The position numbers and the translations under genes are program-made. This document shows positions 48,001-61,800 of a stretch of DNA of 64,000 nucleotides, one piece after another. Under the pieces are notes generated by a model. The model saw nothing but the letters and a program-made list of their open reading frames with translations, was not told where the DNA came from and made no database searches. The DNA comes from Pelecanus crispus (taxonomy: Eukaryota > Chordata > Aves > Pelecaniformes > Pelecanidae): assembly GCF_030463565.1 (NCBI RefSeq), contig NC_134648.1, positions 11,511,806-11,575,805 on the forward strand, given 5' to 3'. Position 1 is the first letter of the stretch, and the number at the start of each line of letters is the position of its first letter.

Positions 48001-51000
48001 TTACCCTGTGTATCTCTGAATGCTGAAAGAGTTTGTCAGGGAAAAAGCACTATACGCTTCTTCCATTCTCGTACTCTTCCATCTGCTGTTCAGCACTGTT
48101 GAGAGAGGATACTGGGCTGTATCCTGCTGTGAAGTCCAGCAATTCTTATGTTTCTAGTCTAAAACTTCATTTCTTTCAACTTAGCTTCTTTTCTCTGTTT
48201 CCTGCAGTTTCTATCACTCTTCAGCTTTTCCATCTATCAAGCCATGTTTTTTGCCTTCTTTACTACCTCTGCTTTTCTGCTTTCTTTAGGTCATCTTCAG
48301 TGATTAACTTGTTTGACCTCCAGCAGATCTTTTACTTTGAGACCTAGAAAAGACCTAGAAAAGAATTTAGCAGCTTGACACCCATCTACGTTTTCTAGTT
48401 ACCAGTGATTTGGGGGTCTAAGAATGAAGTACCTGAAAGAGCAGTTGGAGTATTCACTCTCTGAAAAAGTAGGTTTGTTTAAGGAATCTCTATCCAATTG
48501 CCAAAGAATTGTAATATGCAAGAATTTGGTTGTTGCTGCTATTTTACTTGTTGAAGTGTTTGTTAAATTTTTATGCCTTTAGCTGAGGGGTGATTTTTAA
48601 AAAGTGAGGAGTTGTGACTGCAATATTGGGCACAGTGGGGATCATGAAAAATGCCAGATGGAACAAGATTATTCTGATTTTTGATCCACAAAGAGCCTAA
48701 CTGTCAGTCATGCTGAGCATCCAGCAGCTCCCATTGAAATCAGTGGCCCCGAGCCAATCCTGCTAGAACTGCTTAGTTTAGTTCACTGGATTGACATTAC
48801 TGCCGAACCTGCCTCACACCACAGCTGAGCTTTAAGAATACAGAAAGAGATGATAGTGTCAGTAAAATAAGGAGATGCAGAGAAGCCCTGGGGAAAGGCA
48901 AGAGATTGATGCCCTACTGTTCCATCCTTTTTCTTTTGAAGCTCTTTTGCATTTTTCATTCAAGTGCCGAGTGTCTTTTCTGTTTACTACTGCTCTACTT
49001 TGTCAGCTCTATTTTGATTTGGTAGAAGCTGGCAGGAAACATAACTGATTTGGAAATATAAATTTGTGTCTCAGGTAGCAGTCTGAAGTCATACTTGATG
49101 AACCCTTTGCCTATTTTGTAGCATATTCTTATGTCAGATTATGGGGGAAAAAATCCTTGTGATCATACTTGGTTGTAGTACACTGGAAGGCATCGCTACA
49201 AGCAGCGGAGCAGTTCCTAAAAATAGACTTAGGATTCACTCATGAAGTTTTTTCAGGGGATTGTTTAGTCTTTTGCTTTATTTTAGAATATTTTTCAGCT
49301 GACAGTTTAGTTTTATTCTCAAGCACATCAAAGCTCCAAATCAAAACATACCTGAAATTGAAATAGAGAACTTCAGACCCAAATGTATGATTATTTGGAT
49401 GTTTGTATCCATGTCTGGATTTAGTCCATTCTTGAGAACAGTGGAGCTGTGATGCAGATTCAAAGTCCAAACCTAATGATTTTATTTGAATCTATCTCTG
49501 TATTAAAATAGCAAAATAATTACTAATATGTTTAGAAGAATAAGCATACCTCCTCTGTTGAAGGTGGTCTGTTGCTCAGTCTGCATGAAGATAAACTATT
49601 TGCAGAACAGAAGGATCCCTTCAAAACGTTCACAAACAATAGAGGATACATAAACTTCGAAGATGAGGCTGGGATAATAAAGAAGAAGGAAACAAGGAAA
49701 ATAACAAGGGACCTGAAGATTTTGGTCACTGCGTCTTCTGGATATAATTCTGTTTCTATTTCATGGATGCACTCCAAAGTATTAACAGGTTCGGATCCCT
49801 GTTAACAGAAATGTAGTCATATGCTCACCTGCGAACAGGGAGGGACATAAGTCTGCATTTCACTTGAAGCACATCATGAACAGAATGCTTTCTTTGAAAA
49901 CCAATCTTTTAGCATAAGCTGGTTTGAATTCTGCTGTCTACACGGTAAGATCCTTACCTGAGATGATACCATAATTCCACAGAAATCTTGTGAGTATTAA
50001 AGTGACGGATTACTTTTTCTTAATGTTAGCTTGTGCCTTTCCACATTTAAATTTCTTACAAACGTGCTGTTTAAGCTTCTAGCAACACCTTTTAGTCTGC
50101 AACTCAATGCGCTTAGGCTTGTGATGTATTGGTCTCCTATTCTGTGTTGCATAGAATGTTGATAGCTGGGAGAAAAGAAAAATGGTAGCAGAAGTAGGAA
50201 CGGGAAGCTTGAAGTGAGCACTTGGAGCATTGCAGGTGTTTTCCCATGTGGAGTTTATCAGTCTGCGGGAGAGACCAAGGCTGTTAATAATGACTGTAGA
50301 TAATTATTATTGTCAAAGATATGCAATTAAGTTGCTTGGACTGCCCAACATCTCGGCTCCATATATATACAGTATTTGGAGGTCCAAGAAGTTTAATTGC
50401 TGCTTCGCACCATATCCGCAAATGTCAATTACATGCCTCCTGCCGTATGGCAGAGCTGCATGGTAGCATGCTGTCTGAAGATTTACAAAGGCACTGCCAG
50501 CCCAGGTGCGTGTTTTCTGCGTGGTAGAGATGAGGCAGTCGTGGCAGGAGAAGGCTGGCCACCGAAGCCAGCAGATGGGCTTGTCCTTGGAGCAAATCAA
50601 GCAATGAAGCCAGGTGGCTGAGAATTCCCAGCTGGCCACCTGTAGCTAGGGATGGCCTGTCTGGAGGAGCCAAACTTGAAGCTTTATGCCTAAGTTTTTG
50701 GAGGCTCATATGCAGCTCCTCAAGAGACAAAAGGGAAAACAAATGGGAATTAGCATGGTAACAGGCTAATATTTTGCCAGGCTGTTCGCTTTACTTTTCT
50801 GTGTCACGTAACATCATGAACAGTTTCTCCAGATGGTCAAGCCTCCTTCCAGCTGTCCTTTGCGAGTGGACTATAGGAGAATGGGATCTTCTCACAAGTG
50901 GTTGTAACATAGGAAGCCTATACTGGAATCTCCTAACTGTCCATTTTCAGTTTTTAACTGCCAAACTTGGACAGACTACTTCGAGTTTGTGTGTACCAAT

Positions 51001-52789
51001 TTGCAGCTGGGTGGCCAAGTTCAGCTTGGTCTCTAGCCAGTGGTTACCCCAGGCTGTTTGCCTTACCCTTTTGTCAGCCTTCCTCTGTGCCTGGAAAAGG
51101 TTGTCTTGTGCAAACTATTATTGTCACAATGTTGTTAATAAGCTTTCACTCCAGTGGGAGGCACTGAAAAGGTGTGTTTTCGCCCAACTTTAGGAAGTGC
51201 ATCTCCGGATGAAATAGAGATGAGAGGAGATCTATGTGAGAGAATGAGGTGTGGTTGCTTAAGCCCATTTACAATACTGATAGCTGGCAGCAGCTAAAGA
51301 AGTGACGTGTTCAGGACTAGGCTTTGTATTATACCAGTTTGGATTGTATTTTTCTAAAGCAAACAAGCAATTTATGCTATCAGGTAGTTGTTCCTTTTGT
51401 GGGAGACATGATGCAGCCTTTTTGCTAGGTGGACTGTGTTTTGAACATTCAGAACAATTACTCAGGTTTTTTCCTGACTCTTAGCTAGCTAAAGGTTTCT
51501 ATATATAATAACAATCCATCCCTCCAGCCTCCAGGAGTGGCTGTTGAAATAGCCAGGCACAAACCCTGGAGAGTAAACAAAGAAAAATAAGCTCTCTATA
51601 TTGTATGCATATATGAGCCCTGAACTGTGCGAGTATTGTGAACTCCTCACACCGTCAAGTAAGTGTGCTATCTCCTTTTAAATGCTTTAGCTGTATTGGT
51701 TGCATTGACATACTCTACTTTGACTACTGCTCCGGGCTGATGCTTGCTGTGGCACTCAGCACCGAGCCTAGAGCTTGGAAGAGGCACTCGCCAATAAACT
51801 GGCTGCTGTCCAGTGAAGAAAGGGGCTTATTTGTGTCTGCCTGCATGGGGTTATTTGTCTCTGTAAATGTGCACTCTATTCAGTGCTGACAATTCCCACA
51901 GTTTTACGGTATGGCTCAATATTTAGCACTGGCCTGTGAGTCAGACTTGGGGCATTGTGTGAGATGTGTAGAGGACTTATGATTATAAATATAAAAAGGG
52001 GTGTTTTCCATTCTCTTGAGTACAGTGGATTGGAAACACCAAAAGGTAAAAGCAAAATTTTCCTTGAAATTGTTCTTTTAAAAAATTATTTTTGGGTGCG
52101 TGACATAGTTTCTGGCTGGCTGAAGTTGACAATACTGCATTCATCTGTTTTCAGTGAAACCGTGGTAAAGTCAGAGTCTGCCTTGGCAATGCCTGCAGCT
52201 CTGAGCTCCATTACGCGCTGATGCATCACAGATTTAGCAGCACAATGGTACTTCACGGTGCTTTCTGCTCACTGGCTCGGCAAATGGCTTGCACTAACCC
52301 TATCACGTATCGGCTGCAGCTTATGCTCAACACAAATGATGCTACTGGATGTGGTGGCTTTTGGGGCAGAAGAGCACTAACGTGGGGAGATGCCTCCCGC
52401 CTGTTGACCTGGCTGATGAAGCACAACCGCACTTCTAGGGAGTTTGTTAACTGCCTCTCGTAGCAGTGTAATTTGTGCCAGGTGCCAGGCAGATGAGAAC
52501 CGAGGAAGGTGGCCAGCGGGTATGGTGTCTTGTGTAATAAAGACAGTAAGCACTTAACCTCCCCGTGTGGCTGAAAAACCTGGGTTTTTTTGCTCTCATG
52601 AGGGGAGATAGAGAAGCTATTAACCTGCCAGCAGATTCACAGGTTTAAGCCCTGAAGGATCCACAGAGATAACCTAATCTGATTTCCTGTACAGTATAAA
52701 TTGTGGAATTTCCCCGGCTTAATTCCCGCTTCATGCTCACCCTGTTTGTCAATGAGAGCGTGTTTATTAGGGAAGTGTCCGATTGCAAT
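45036..52789. other. Gene-free interval with possible conserved non-coding segments
   Basis: Mostly unique AT-rich DNA. Two stretches (about 50.28-50.48 kb and 52.16-52.36 kb) have balanced composition and dense homeobox/SOX/bZIP-like words, the look of conserved non-coding elements. That is an impression only. Confidence 0.45.
45915..46045 (-). mobile_element. MIR-like relic
   Basis: CATTTCCATTTTAGAAACAA, then GACACTGAGATAGATAGGCAAG, matches the antisense MIR block 'ccattttacagatgaggaaactgaggc'. It is followed by a degraded GTCACCC and AGAAACCAGGAATGTCC. The identification is moderate. Confidence 0.45.
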
Positions 52790-53165
52790 TCAAACATTTC
52801 CAGTGATGGCAGCTCCCTCGTAGACCTCGCCAGGCGGTTGCCGGGCGGCGAGCAGGCGCGGGGGAGGCAGCGCAGCGCGCCCTGCGGCCTCGCAAACGGG
52901 GAAGCAAGGAGCTGGGGATGACCGGCTGCTTCCCGTCGCCGTAGGATCCCGGGGCTGCCTTTGCCGGGCTGGGTGCGGGGCCGCCCCTGCAGCAGCGGGG
53001 GGAGCCCCCGGCAGCCGCTGCCGGCCCGGGGCCGCGGGGCCGCGGGGTGTCGCTGCGGGGCCGCGGAGGTGCGGAGGGCGCTGCGCCGCTGCCACCACCG
53101 CTCCGCTCCGCTCCCCTCCCCTCCCCTCCCCTCCCGCACGGCCGTGGGGCAGCCACGCTTAACCC
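52790..53165. promoter_or_regulatory. CpG-rich patch / small CpG island
   Basis: CpG dinucleotides become dense from about 52830 (CCAGGCGGTTGCCGGGCGGCG) to about 53150, inside an otherwise AT-rich region. It includes a pentamer run (CTCCC)n/(GCTCC)n at 53100-53136. No coding frame resembles a known protein. It may be a promoter or enhancer island; I found no strong splice donor next to it. Confidence 0.4.
53098..53136. repeat. Pentanucleotide run (GCTCC)n/(CTCCC)n
   Basis: Three GCTCC-type units followed by four CTCCC units make a polypyrimidine stretch within the CpG-rich patch. This is a simple repeat seen directly in the sequence. Confidence 0.8.
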
Positions 53166-54814
53166 TCCTGCCACCACGCTGGAGAAGTACCTACCGGGAA
53201 TGGTTTCTGCCCGCCACAGGGAACACATGTGAAGCGCTGCAGGGAGTTTGCGTTGTCCGTTTGTTGGGGCCAGATTCTGCTCTCTGTTATTCCAGGAAGT
53301 TCAGAAATTACTTCTTTGTTTACCACCTTATCAGAAGCTTTTGATGCGACGTTTCTTCCAGTGACATAGTTTTAAATTGACAGTCTGACTGCTTTTCAGT
53401 CTGGATCACTGGGGTACGTACCCACCATCCCTATGATACTGGAAAGCTTAAGGTAAGCTAATAAGCTGACGAGGAGCACAGATTTACCAGTCTGACTCCA
53501 TTCATTCTCAGAAGGTTTTTCCCGCTGTGAGTAGCAGTTAAACAAATATTTGTCTAAAAATACGTGCCATGTTCTGGGTGCTGAAAATCAGGCTGCAGAG
53601 GGAGCTAGTCTCAAGGTAAAATGCTTCTTCCATATTCCCTTTCCATGTCAGTTAATGTGATCCCTTCAGGTTGTTCTTTGATGCCACAGAGATAGGACTA
53701 CTGAAAATCCAGTTTTCCCCCAAATATATCTTGTGTTGTTCCCCAGCATGACTGTTTTCCAGGTCAAGTTTGAGGATTGAGGCTGTTTGTCTGGGATTTC
53801 ATTACAACAGAGTGGGTCAAACAGTAGTTTTGAGTGATGAGCCAGTCAGCCAGAGGTGTTGGCTGAGGACTGCAAATGCATGCACCAACGCCACAGTGCA
53901 CGTCCAGAGGGCCTGGTGCAGCCTCAGATGTATTGGACAGTTGCTGCACAGATGGTCGGTGCTTGCAGAGTAAATATGATGCAGTCAGAACTAGTCAGAC
54001 TTACCGCACGTGCTCATACTTCTGCATGGAAATACAGCAACTCAGGGATTCACTGAGAACCACCGTGACAAATTAGTTTGAGGATCCCAGAGCCAGCATA
54101 GCTCAGCCCTCCGGTGATCTCTGGGCAGCCTGGGTGTGGTGGAGATTTGCAATTGTAAAGCCAGTTAAAGTGCTCTCAGCACTCATGGTTGTCGCTTTAC
54201 CTCTTGCTCCTGCAACACGGTAGTAGCAAGTCATGTTATGTCCCTTGACTTAGAGTATGACTACTCCACAGCCCCACTTTGAAGCAACGTGTTTCTTTCA
54301 CTAGCTCTTAAAAAGCAAAAGGAGCATAAAGCGAACAAAACTGCTCTCAGCTGGGCAGCTTTCAAGCTGCTCTCCTATGGCAGGTGGCTGCAGCTGCCCA
54401 CTCCATGTCCTAGTCTGGTTCTGCATCTTGTGGTGTGGTCAGGCAGAAATCTGGGGAGGACAGAGTCTGTATCGACTCCCATCCCATTGCAAGAGGTGGC
54501 ATTTAGTTATCAACTGGCTTTGGTTGCTTGGTCCCTGACTGTGTGTCTGCATACACTGTTTTAAATCTATGTAGATTTGGATTCCTTTTCACCATGGAAA
54601 CACATAAAATGACAAGTGAGCAAAGACTGATGATGCCAGCAATAGGGAATAAGATGCAAAGATTTTGACCCCCGTGTCCTCAGCTTGGCAGATGCTCTTA
54701 CCGTCTGATAAGTTTTCTGTGGCCCATGTGAAATGATTCAGTGTTGTAAGGTCATCTCGTACCTCGTCTTCTGCTCTGCAGCGAGCAGGCAATCGCAAAG
54801 CAGTGCACTGGGAT

Positions 54815-54945
54815 GAGTGTCATGTCTATTTCTGAGGCATGTTGAGCTGAAGTGATTTGCCAGTGGTCACACAGGTGGTCGGTGGCGGAGATGAGAGTAG
54901 ATCTCTGTATCTTAGCCCTAGTCCGGTCCTGTCGTTATCAGACTG
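54815..54945 (-). mobile_element. MIR-like relic
   Basis: CTGAGGCATGTTGAGCTGAA, then GTGATTTGCCAGTGGTCACA and CAGGTGGTCGGTGGCGGAGA, reproduces the antisense MIR order 'ctgaggcac...agtgacttgcccaaggtcacacagg...agtggcagag'. Confidence 0.52.
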
Positions 54946-55712
54946 CACTCATCTCATGGCTCTGCACAGCTGAACACAGCTACAACCCGTGCCGGGATTT
55001 CAAAATCTTCCTCCATATTTTTCCTGCATGAGCAAGCTGATAGAACCTTTTTTCCGTTTTGCCTCAGTCCCCTGGCCAGGAAAACATAATTTTGCTTTGT
55101 CCTTTTTAACCTCCATTTAAACTTTTCCGTAACAGAGTTGAAAAAATAATCAATTTGTCACTATTTATCATAATCTAGTTTTCTGTTTATATCATTAATA
55201 GAGGGAAACTATTGAAAACAAAGGTTCTAATGAAAAAGTAAACACTTTTAGAAATAGTTTGTTTCAGGCTGCGATATTCTATATATGTGAATAGAAACCC
55301 AAATGCAAAGGGCATAAGGAGTTGAAATGGCAGTCCATCTCCATCCTGTTTTTACATTAAACATATTTCTCAGCATGCCCCAGGCTTTGGCTGATGGGTA
55401 GGGTTTCAGTAACAGAAAGTCTGCTCAGCACAACTAGAAGCACTCACAGCACCGGGAATCCGCGGCGCCTGGAGGTGGGGGAGAGCGCTGCTGGCACTCA
55501 GTCTGCTCCCCGCCAAAGGGGGAATGCTGTACTGGAGCTGCACCACGCACTGTACTGAAACAAAGCCTTTCAGCATCTGTGGCAGGAAAGTCACCAATTG
55601 CCATATGTCACTCTGCCGTGCATATGTTAAGTGGGCCCAACCAATCACATTTGCACATTCTCTGTGTGACTTGTTGTCCCACACAATGAGTGCCCTGTTG
55701 TCACCAGTGCTA

Positions 55713-55841
55713 ATGCTATGCAATCTGCTTTGCCGTAGTGCAGCAGGCAGCTCGCCTCTTCATATCGTAGCACATTTTGCCACATAAGCGTGGCCCCGGT
55801 ATTGCCGGATGCTTTGCAATCTGTTGCTCTGCCGAGTGCAA
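55713..55841. repeat. Imperfect spaced duplication in a GC-richer block
   Basis: ATGCTATGCAATCTGCTTTG, then CCGTAGTGCAG (55713-55743), recurs as ATGCTTTGCAATCTGTTGCT, then CTGCCGAGTGCAA (55809-55841), offset by 96 bp. About 25 of 31 bases match, allowing a 2-bp gap. It lies in a 55.4-56.0 kb block that is more GC- and CpG-rich than its surroundings. Confidence 0.55.
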
Positions 55842-58800
55842 GCCCTGCTGTCACGTTTGCTGCAGCCTGTTGGGCCACAAAGGAGCAGGCAGGCTGCAGG
55901 CAGGGACACGCTCTGCTCAGCTGCTGTCTCGGAGCCGGACGGCCCCTGGACCGTGCCTGGGCTGCTCGGCAAGAGTCAGTCACATAGCAGGAGTGATGGG
56001 TGCTGGTAACAAGCTTCACAGCTCTATTGTCCGTAACTAGTCATTCCCATTCCGTAATGATTTTTATTTATATTTGCTTTACGCATAAAAAGCACATCCC
56101 AGACTGCCAGTCAGTCTGACTTGCACAAGGAGAAGAAATGGGATACTTTCTTACGTTACTTGAAGCACTTCTTACACAAACAGCTGATACAAGCAAGGTA
56201 GAGTAGTGGCCCAATACTCCGCTAAGAAACAGAGCTCACCACAAGAGTTTCTTCAAAAACTCTTTGTGTACCACCCTTTAATTCAAGTCCAGGAGATGTA
56301 TAAGGCTTTAGTACTGTGAACTTCACTGAAACAAACCTTTGAGTGGCACAGCCTTGCTGAGGATCGCAGGCTGAACTTCCGCTCAGAGGAGCCCCAGAAA
56401 AACAAATACATGCTTCTGAAATGTTCACATACCGTAAGGTCATCTCCAGGATACAGTTAATGATGCTAGGGCCACCTGTTGTTGACCAGTGAAGATGTGA
56501 CAAAGTATTGAAAAGCTTGTGTGTTCAGATGTACCGCCAAAACAACTAGCACCCATTTGGAGATTGTACTTTGTAGAATAAGGTGTATATACATGGAAAC
56601 TAAATTAGGGCTGGGAGGACAGTTTTAATTTAGGCATGCCCTCAGACTAGGTGCTTGATTCCCAGGCTGTAATTCCTTATTGTAGTTTTTCTCAATGCAG
56701 AGCAGTTGGCCCTCCTGCCTGTAGTGTCTTTTGACAAACAGCTTGTACAAAGTCAGAAAAAAGCCCTGATTTAGCAATGTAATTTTATAGCATTCACGCA
56801 TCTGTTTCTACTGAGGACTTTGAAGCCCAGTAAAACGGATAAGATAGAAAAGAAAATAAGAGACAAAGAAAAAATAAACCTGCCTGTAGAAATATGACTG
56901 ATGCCCAGACCTGTCTGTACTTGTTAAAATGTGCTAGAATGACAATGTTAACAGCTTGGCCAAACATCAGAAAATCGCTACTTCATCTGATGCTATTAGC
57001 TGAGTTATTCAGTAAAGGCAGAGCTGGAAAAATAGTGATGCCTCCCTGGGCCTCAGGGTGGAGTGGCAGAGAGATCTCACAGGCGTGACTAAGAGATGCT
57101 AATGAGAGTCTGGCCCCTTATGCAAGCTGCCCCACGCTGCTGCCACCCTGTCTTGAGTGGTCTGGTACCACTGGGCCTGGAAAGCTTTCTGTGTCTAAAC
57201 CAGTGAGCAATTTGGAAGGTGTGTAACATGAGGGGCCCTTCCTGGACGACACTTCAGAAAGAGACAAAAATCCCACTTTGTGTTTTGCTTGTAAGGCTAT
57301 GTTCAGGCTGCACAAGAAGCGCCCAGGGTGAATCACCAGCCACCCCGAGAATGAGCTGTGTGCCTGATAATCGCTTTCAAATGTTCTACTTCCCTGAGGG
57401 TGTGATTTTTTAACAGGAGTACAAATCCCCATCAGCTTTTATGGTATAACGTGGACAGTTATATTTCTACAGCGTTGACTTTGACAGCAGGATCTGTTTC
57501 TTTGGTGTTTATCTTTGCCTGGTCAAAGGCACACCTTTGGGAGGTGAAGGAGTTGATCTTTGGATTTGTGCCTCATGGTTCTCCTAAAATGCCGTGCGCT
57601 GCCTTCAGGTTACAGGCCCCGTCATGTCTGCCTTCCAGTGAGGCACAACTCTCACCTGCCTGGCTGAGAGAGAGGGAGATCTGCTGGGTTGTGTTTGTGC
57701 TAAATCCTGTCTAGCCAAGTGTCATCCCCTGAGCAAAAAGTGACGCAGAAGAGGGAGTCTGTGATAAAGCCAGGGGTGCTTTATACTGCAGCTTCGCATT
57801 TCCTGGAAATGTCTCTAGGAATAAAGGACAGTGCTTTAAACAGCACTTGCCGTAGGCATGTACTTCATTATGGTCTTCATGCAAGGACACATTGAAATTC
57901 AGTTCAAAGAGAGAAGGAAAACCATTTTGCAGTAACCAGAGATCAGATTATTTGGTAAGCACAAAAGCCTTTTGAGTAATAACTTTCTGTGGAGAGTCAG
58001 ATGGTTTCTATATGCTTAGTAGTCTTAGTTTCCCTTGAACTGTGTAATTCAATTGAAGTGCCTCACTCAGCTTTTAAACCATCTCATGCCAATGCATCAC
58101 AGCGCAGCTGTATTCCCAGACTGGCAAAGCCACTGAGCATCTCTTGCAAGGCCACTATCTGCAGCATTTGGCCTTGATCTTCAGAGGAATACAAGGATAG
58201 TCTGACTGACTAAAATCCATGTCTGTCTCCTCCAGTGACCTACCTTCAACAGCAGTTGGAAGCAAGGCTGGAAGTAAAGTAGGGCTTTAAATTTCTGTTT
58301 GTACTACTGCAGCAGTACATAGCAGTCTCCAGGAGAGACAGGGCCTCTGTTATTTTATGTGCCATGTGACATAGGGTATCACATAGGCCAGGCAATAGAG
58401 AATTCGGAACCAAGCCAAGAGAATACATGGCTTACTGTATTGGCAGTGATGTGAAGAAATACAAAGAAACAAGCAATCAACCTGAAATAGAACTAAAAAT
58501 TAGAGTTTTTTAAAAAAATCTTAACTTTGCTGTCTCAGTGGAAGCCAAGAAGCCAATATGTTATGGTAACTGGTACAGTTTTCCTTCATTTCAGCAGACC
58601 TGAATGTTTAATTGATTTAGCATCTGAAAGAGACAGGTAGGATGCTGCTGGTACAGGGGAGAGCTTTGGAAGAGAATGGAAAAGATGATGTATTACATTT
58701 GCTTATACATTAGTAGTTCCCTAAAAACACATATAGACTAAGGTAGTAGATACAGGCTATTCCCAAGTACCAACCTGTGTTGCTGAACCAGACCACAGAG

Positions 58801-61800
58801 AGAAAGGGGAGAAAGACAAAAAGGTATTTTTTTTGTAGTAGTTGTTCAGGTGGATCAAATCTTTCCAACTTTGGTGCCTAATTTATGTTGATGGATAAAT
58901 TTCTACATTATGTCAGACTTTGCACTAGCGAAGACTGAGAAAACCAAATACCTTACCAAATCCTGCTCACCTTGTGCTGAGGGTCCCACTCAATATTCTG
59001 TTAATTAGGCAGGAAGGGATCAGCCCATCTCCAAAGGAGACTCAGAAGGAGTTGCTGTTCATAGTGATTCATGATGAATGCTGCAGCTGTTCTTTCTGAA
59101 CACAGATCCAGAAAGTACAAGGGAGACAACCTTCAAGATTTACAGCAGATCAAAGGAAGGTCAGTGGCTGGCAGGAATATGGAGGGGGGAAGAAAGGTGA
59201 GAAGTTTCTGTTAAAAAACAGCAGTGACCCCCTCTGCCTGCAGGTCACCAGCATGTTTAAATCGGTAGTTCTTTTCTCTTGTGCTAATTAGTAGGGGCTA
59301 CAGTAGAAGTGCATATTTTGTCAGCTTAAATTCAGTTAGTCAAGAAGGTAGACTGTGCCTTTTAGGTATTCTTTTAGGGTAAGCTCTTCCGATTAGGCAC
59401 AATATATTATCTAGGGACTCATCCTTCACTCACTTGAGATTGTGGAAAATTTCCTGTGTCCCAGCTGGGATCATAAGTGCGCCCAGAAAGATGAAGAACA
59501 GAGGCATATTGCTTTCCAGGATATCCTAGCACTGAGTGCACACATAAGCAGAGCACGCTGGACAGATGGGTCATGATTTGTTTGTACTACCTATATGTCC
59601 TATATATCTCTGTTTCTTATTTATCTTTATATATATTCAGTAATTCAAAGACCATTTAAAATTATTCCCTTTATTTAAGCATCCTCTAGATTCTATCTGC
59701 TTGTTTGTGCCTCCAGGAAAATCAATCTGTGTAGGGTACCGAGCGCAACTGTAATAAAGGAGAAAGAAATAAAATAGACAGTGAAATATGATGTGCTCTC
59801 TCCAGAAGGGAAAGTAGAAGCCTCAAGCCAAAGTCCAAAGGTTATGTACCATGGTAATGGTCTTATCTAACCTGATTATACCTAGTACTTGCAGGTAAAC
59901 AGATTGAGACATGCTGCAGTCATGAAATGACTACAGCAAAGCCTGATGAGACTCACTGCCGCACCATGCTCTACATTAGACTGTGTTGCAGCAGCAAGTG
60001 CCAGAATCCTTCAAGATCTAGCTGTTGTCTTAGGGCCATATCTTTTCTTGGGCATCCCCAAAGATTTGGGCTGCTTCAGTGGAGGGTCTGAGGAGAAAAT
60101 TTGGAACACGCATAAGCCTCCCGGGCTCCTGGCTGAGGGACTTTGTCAGATGTCCAGATCACAAAGTGATACTTCGTATAAGCACAAAACTCAACTTTAT
60201 TATCATATGGAGGCTTAAATCCAGTTATTGTAGGGATTGATACAATCTTGAAATGAAAGGAAGAATGAATGTTTCTTTTAAAGACATTATGGGTTGTATC
60301 TTGGTCAGACTTTCAAGCTTTTTTGTTCACTTGCTGGCAGAGAAGTTTCTGCTCTTTTGCCTTTTACCATGGCCTCTCTGTATGCCTGGCATTTCCTATA
60401 TGATGTGGGGCTGAAGTGTGGGGCCAAGGCTCAGCACCAAGGCTGTTTCCTAGTTTTCAGCAGAGCTGAGCAGCACAAACTCTGAGCCCAGCGTCCCAGC
60501 TTCTCATAAAGTACTTTGCTAATGGCTGAACAGCATCTTTGTGTTCAACCTTTGAACAGAAAGCTTAAATATTACACAGAATTCCCCTTTTTCTGTTTGT
60601 TAAAGAAACTGCACACCACACCCCCCATTACATGATTACATGCCTGTTGTTTGGGGACCACAAGGGTAACAAACCATTCACACTGCACAAATTTCTAAAT
60701 TATATTGTGCAGGTGTCAGTGTCCATAGATCTCCTTTGTAATCGTGACCATCTCTTACGCATAAATACTCGTCTGTCTTGTCAACAGGCAGCTGAAAACG
60801 AGCTCCAGATGACGTGTTGTTTTTTCAGCCATGAGAATGTGTTTGGAGAGCTGTTAGCCTCACCACTTCCCTGTTCCCCCTGTTTTGCAGACACAAGCAC
60901 ACCACGCTGCCTCCTACCACCACACACTCCTCTAGTAAGGAAGAGCTGGTTGCTGGAGCTGACAGACCGCTTCACAGGTCCGTACTGTGCAGGTCTATCT
61001 CCATGGCTTTTATCTCCTTGTTCCTCTTGACCTCCCATCTGCCTCCCTTGCAGGGAACCTGTGGGCAGCCCTGATCTTGAACTCTCCACCCCCTCCCAGA
61101 TCTTTCTTATCTGTAAATCTGTCTACTGCTGCATCCACGGCTTTCCCATGCATCTCAGAGACACACCTGAGAAAGCCTAATTTGTGCAGTAACTTCTGAT
61201 GTTGGCAATGGTCACTCGCAACTGCACAACCACCTGAACACACAGAGCTCTGCACCTGTTCTTTCAGTATTTCAGGGATTGTCTGATGTTCTCCCCTTCC
61301 ACCACTCAGTGGCTCCCTACCAGGTTATTTGCCATATTAATATTAATTCATATTAATGAGCACCCCGTACACTTTCCTCAGTCTGGTCGTCTGGGTTCAT
61401 TTTTCTTTGATACTTTTCCAGCTGCTTCCAGTTGTTGACTGACACTGAGTTTTGTCTCTGCTCTTTTATGTGTCTGACCAGAGGTAGTGGGAAAGCCTTC
61501 TCCTCTGCAGTTCTCCGAAATGGCCTTTACCCTATCTCCTGCTTCATCAGCTTCATATTCAAATCATGGCTAATCCCCATGGCTAATTCTTCCTTTCTGT
61601 TAGTATTCAGGTATCTTCAAGCTAACTTTCTCCACTGTGCTTGTACCTATTCCCTTGGTGCTACAGTTTGCAGGGATAGAGAGTTCTCTTCCCTCCTTCT
61701 CCCGAGCTGAGAAAACACACTGGCCTAGAGCAGGGCATGTGGAGAGAGCCTGCCTGACTGCCCATGGCTGCCCAGTTTGTATCCTCTCAGTGGCTCCTGA

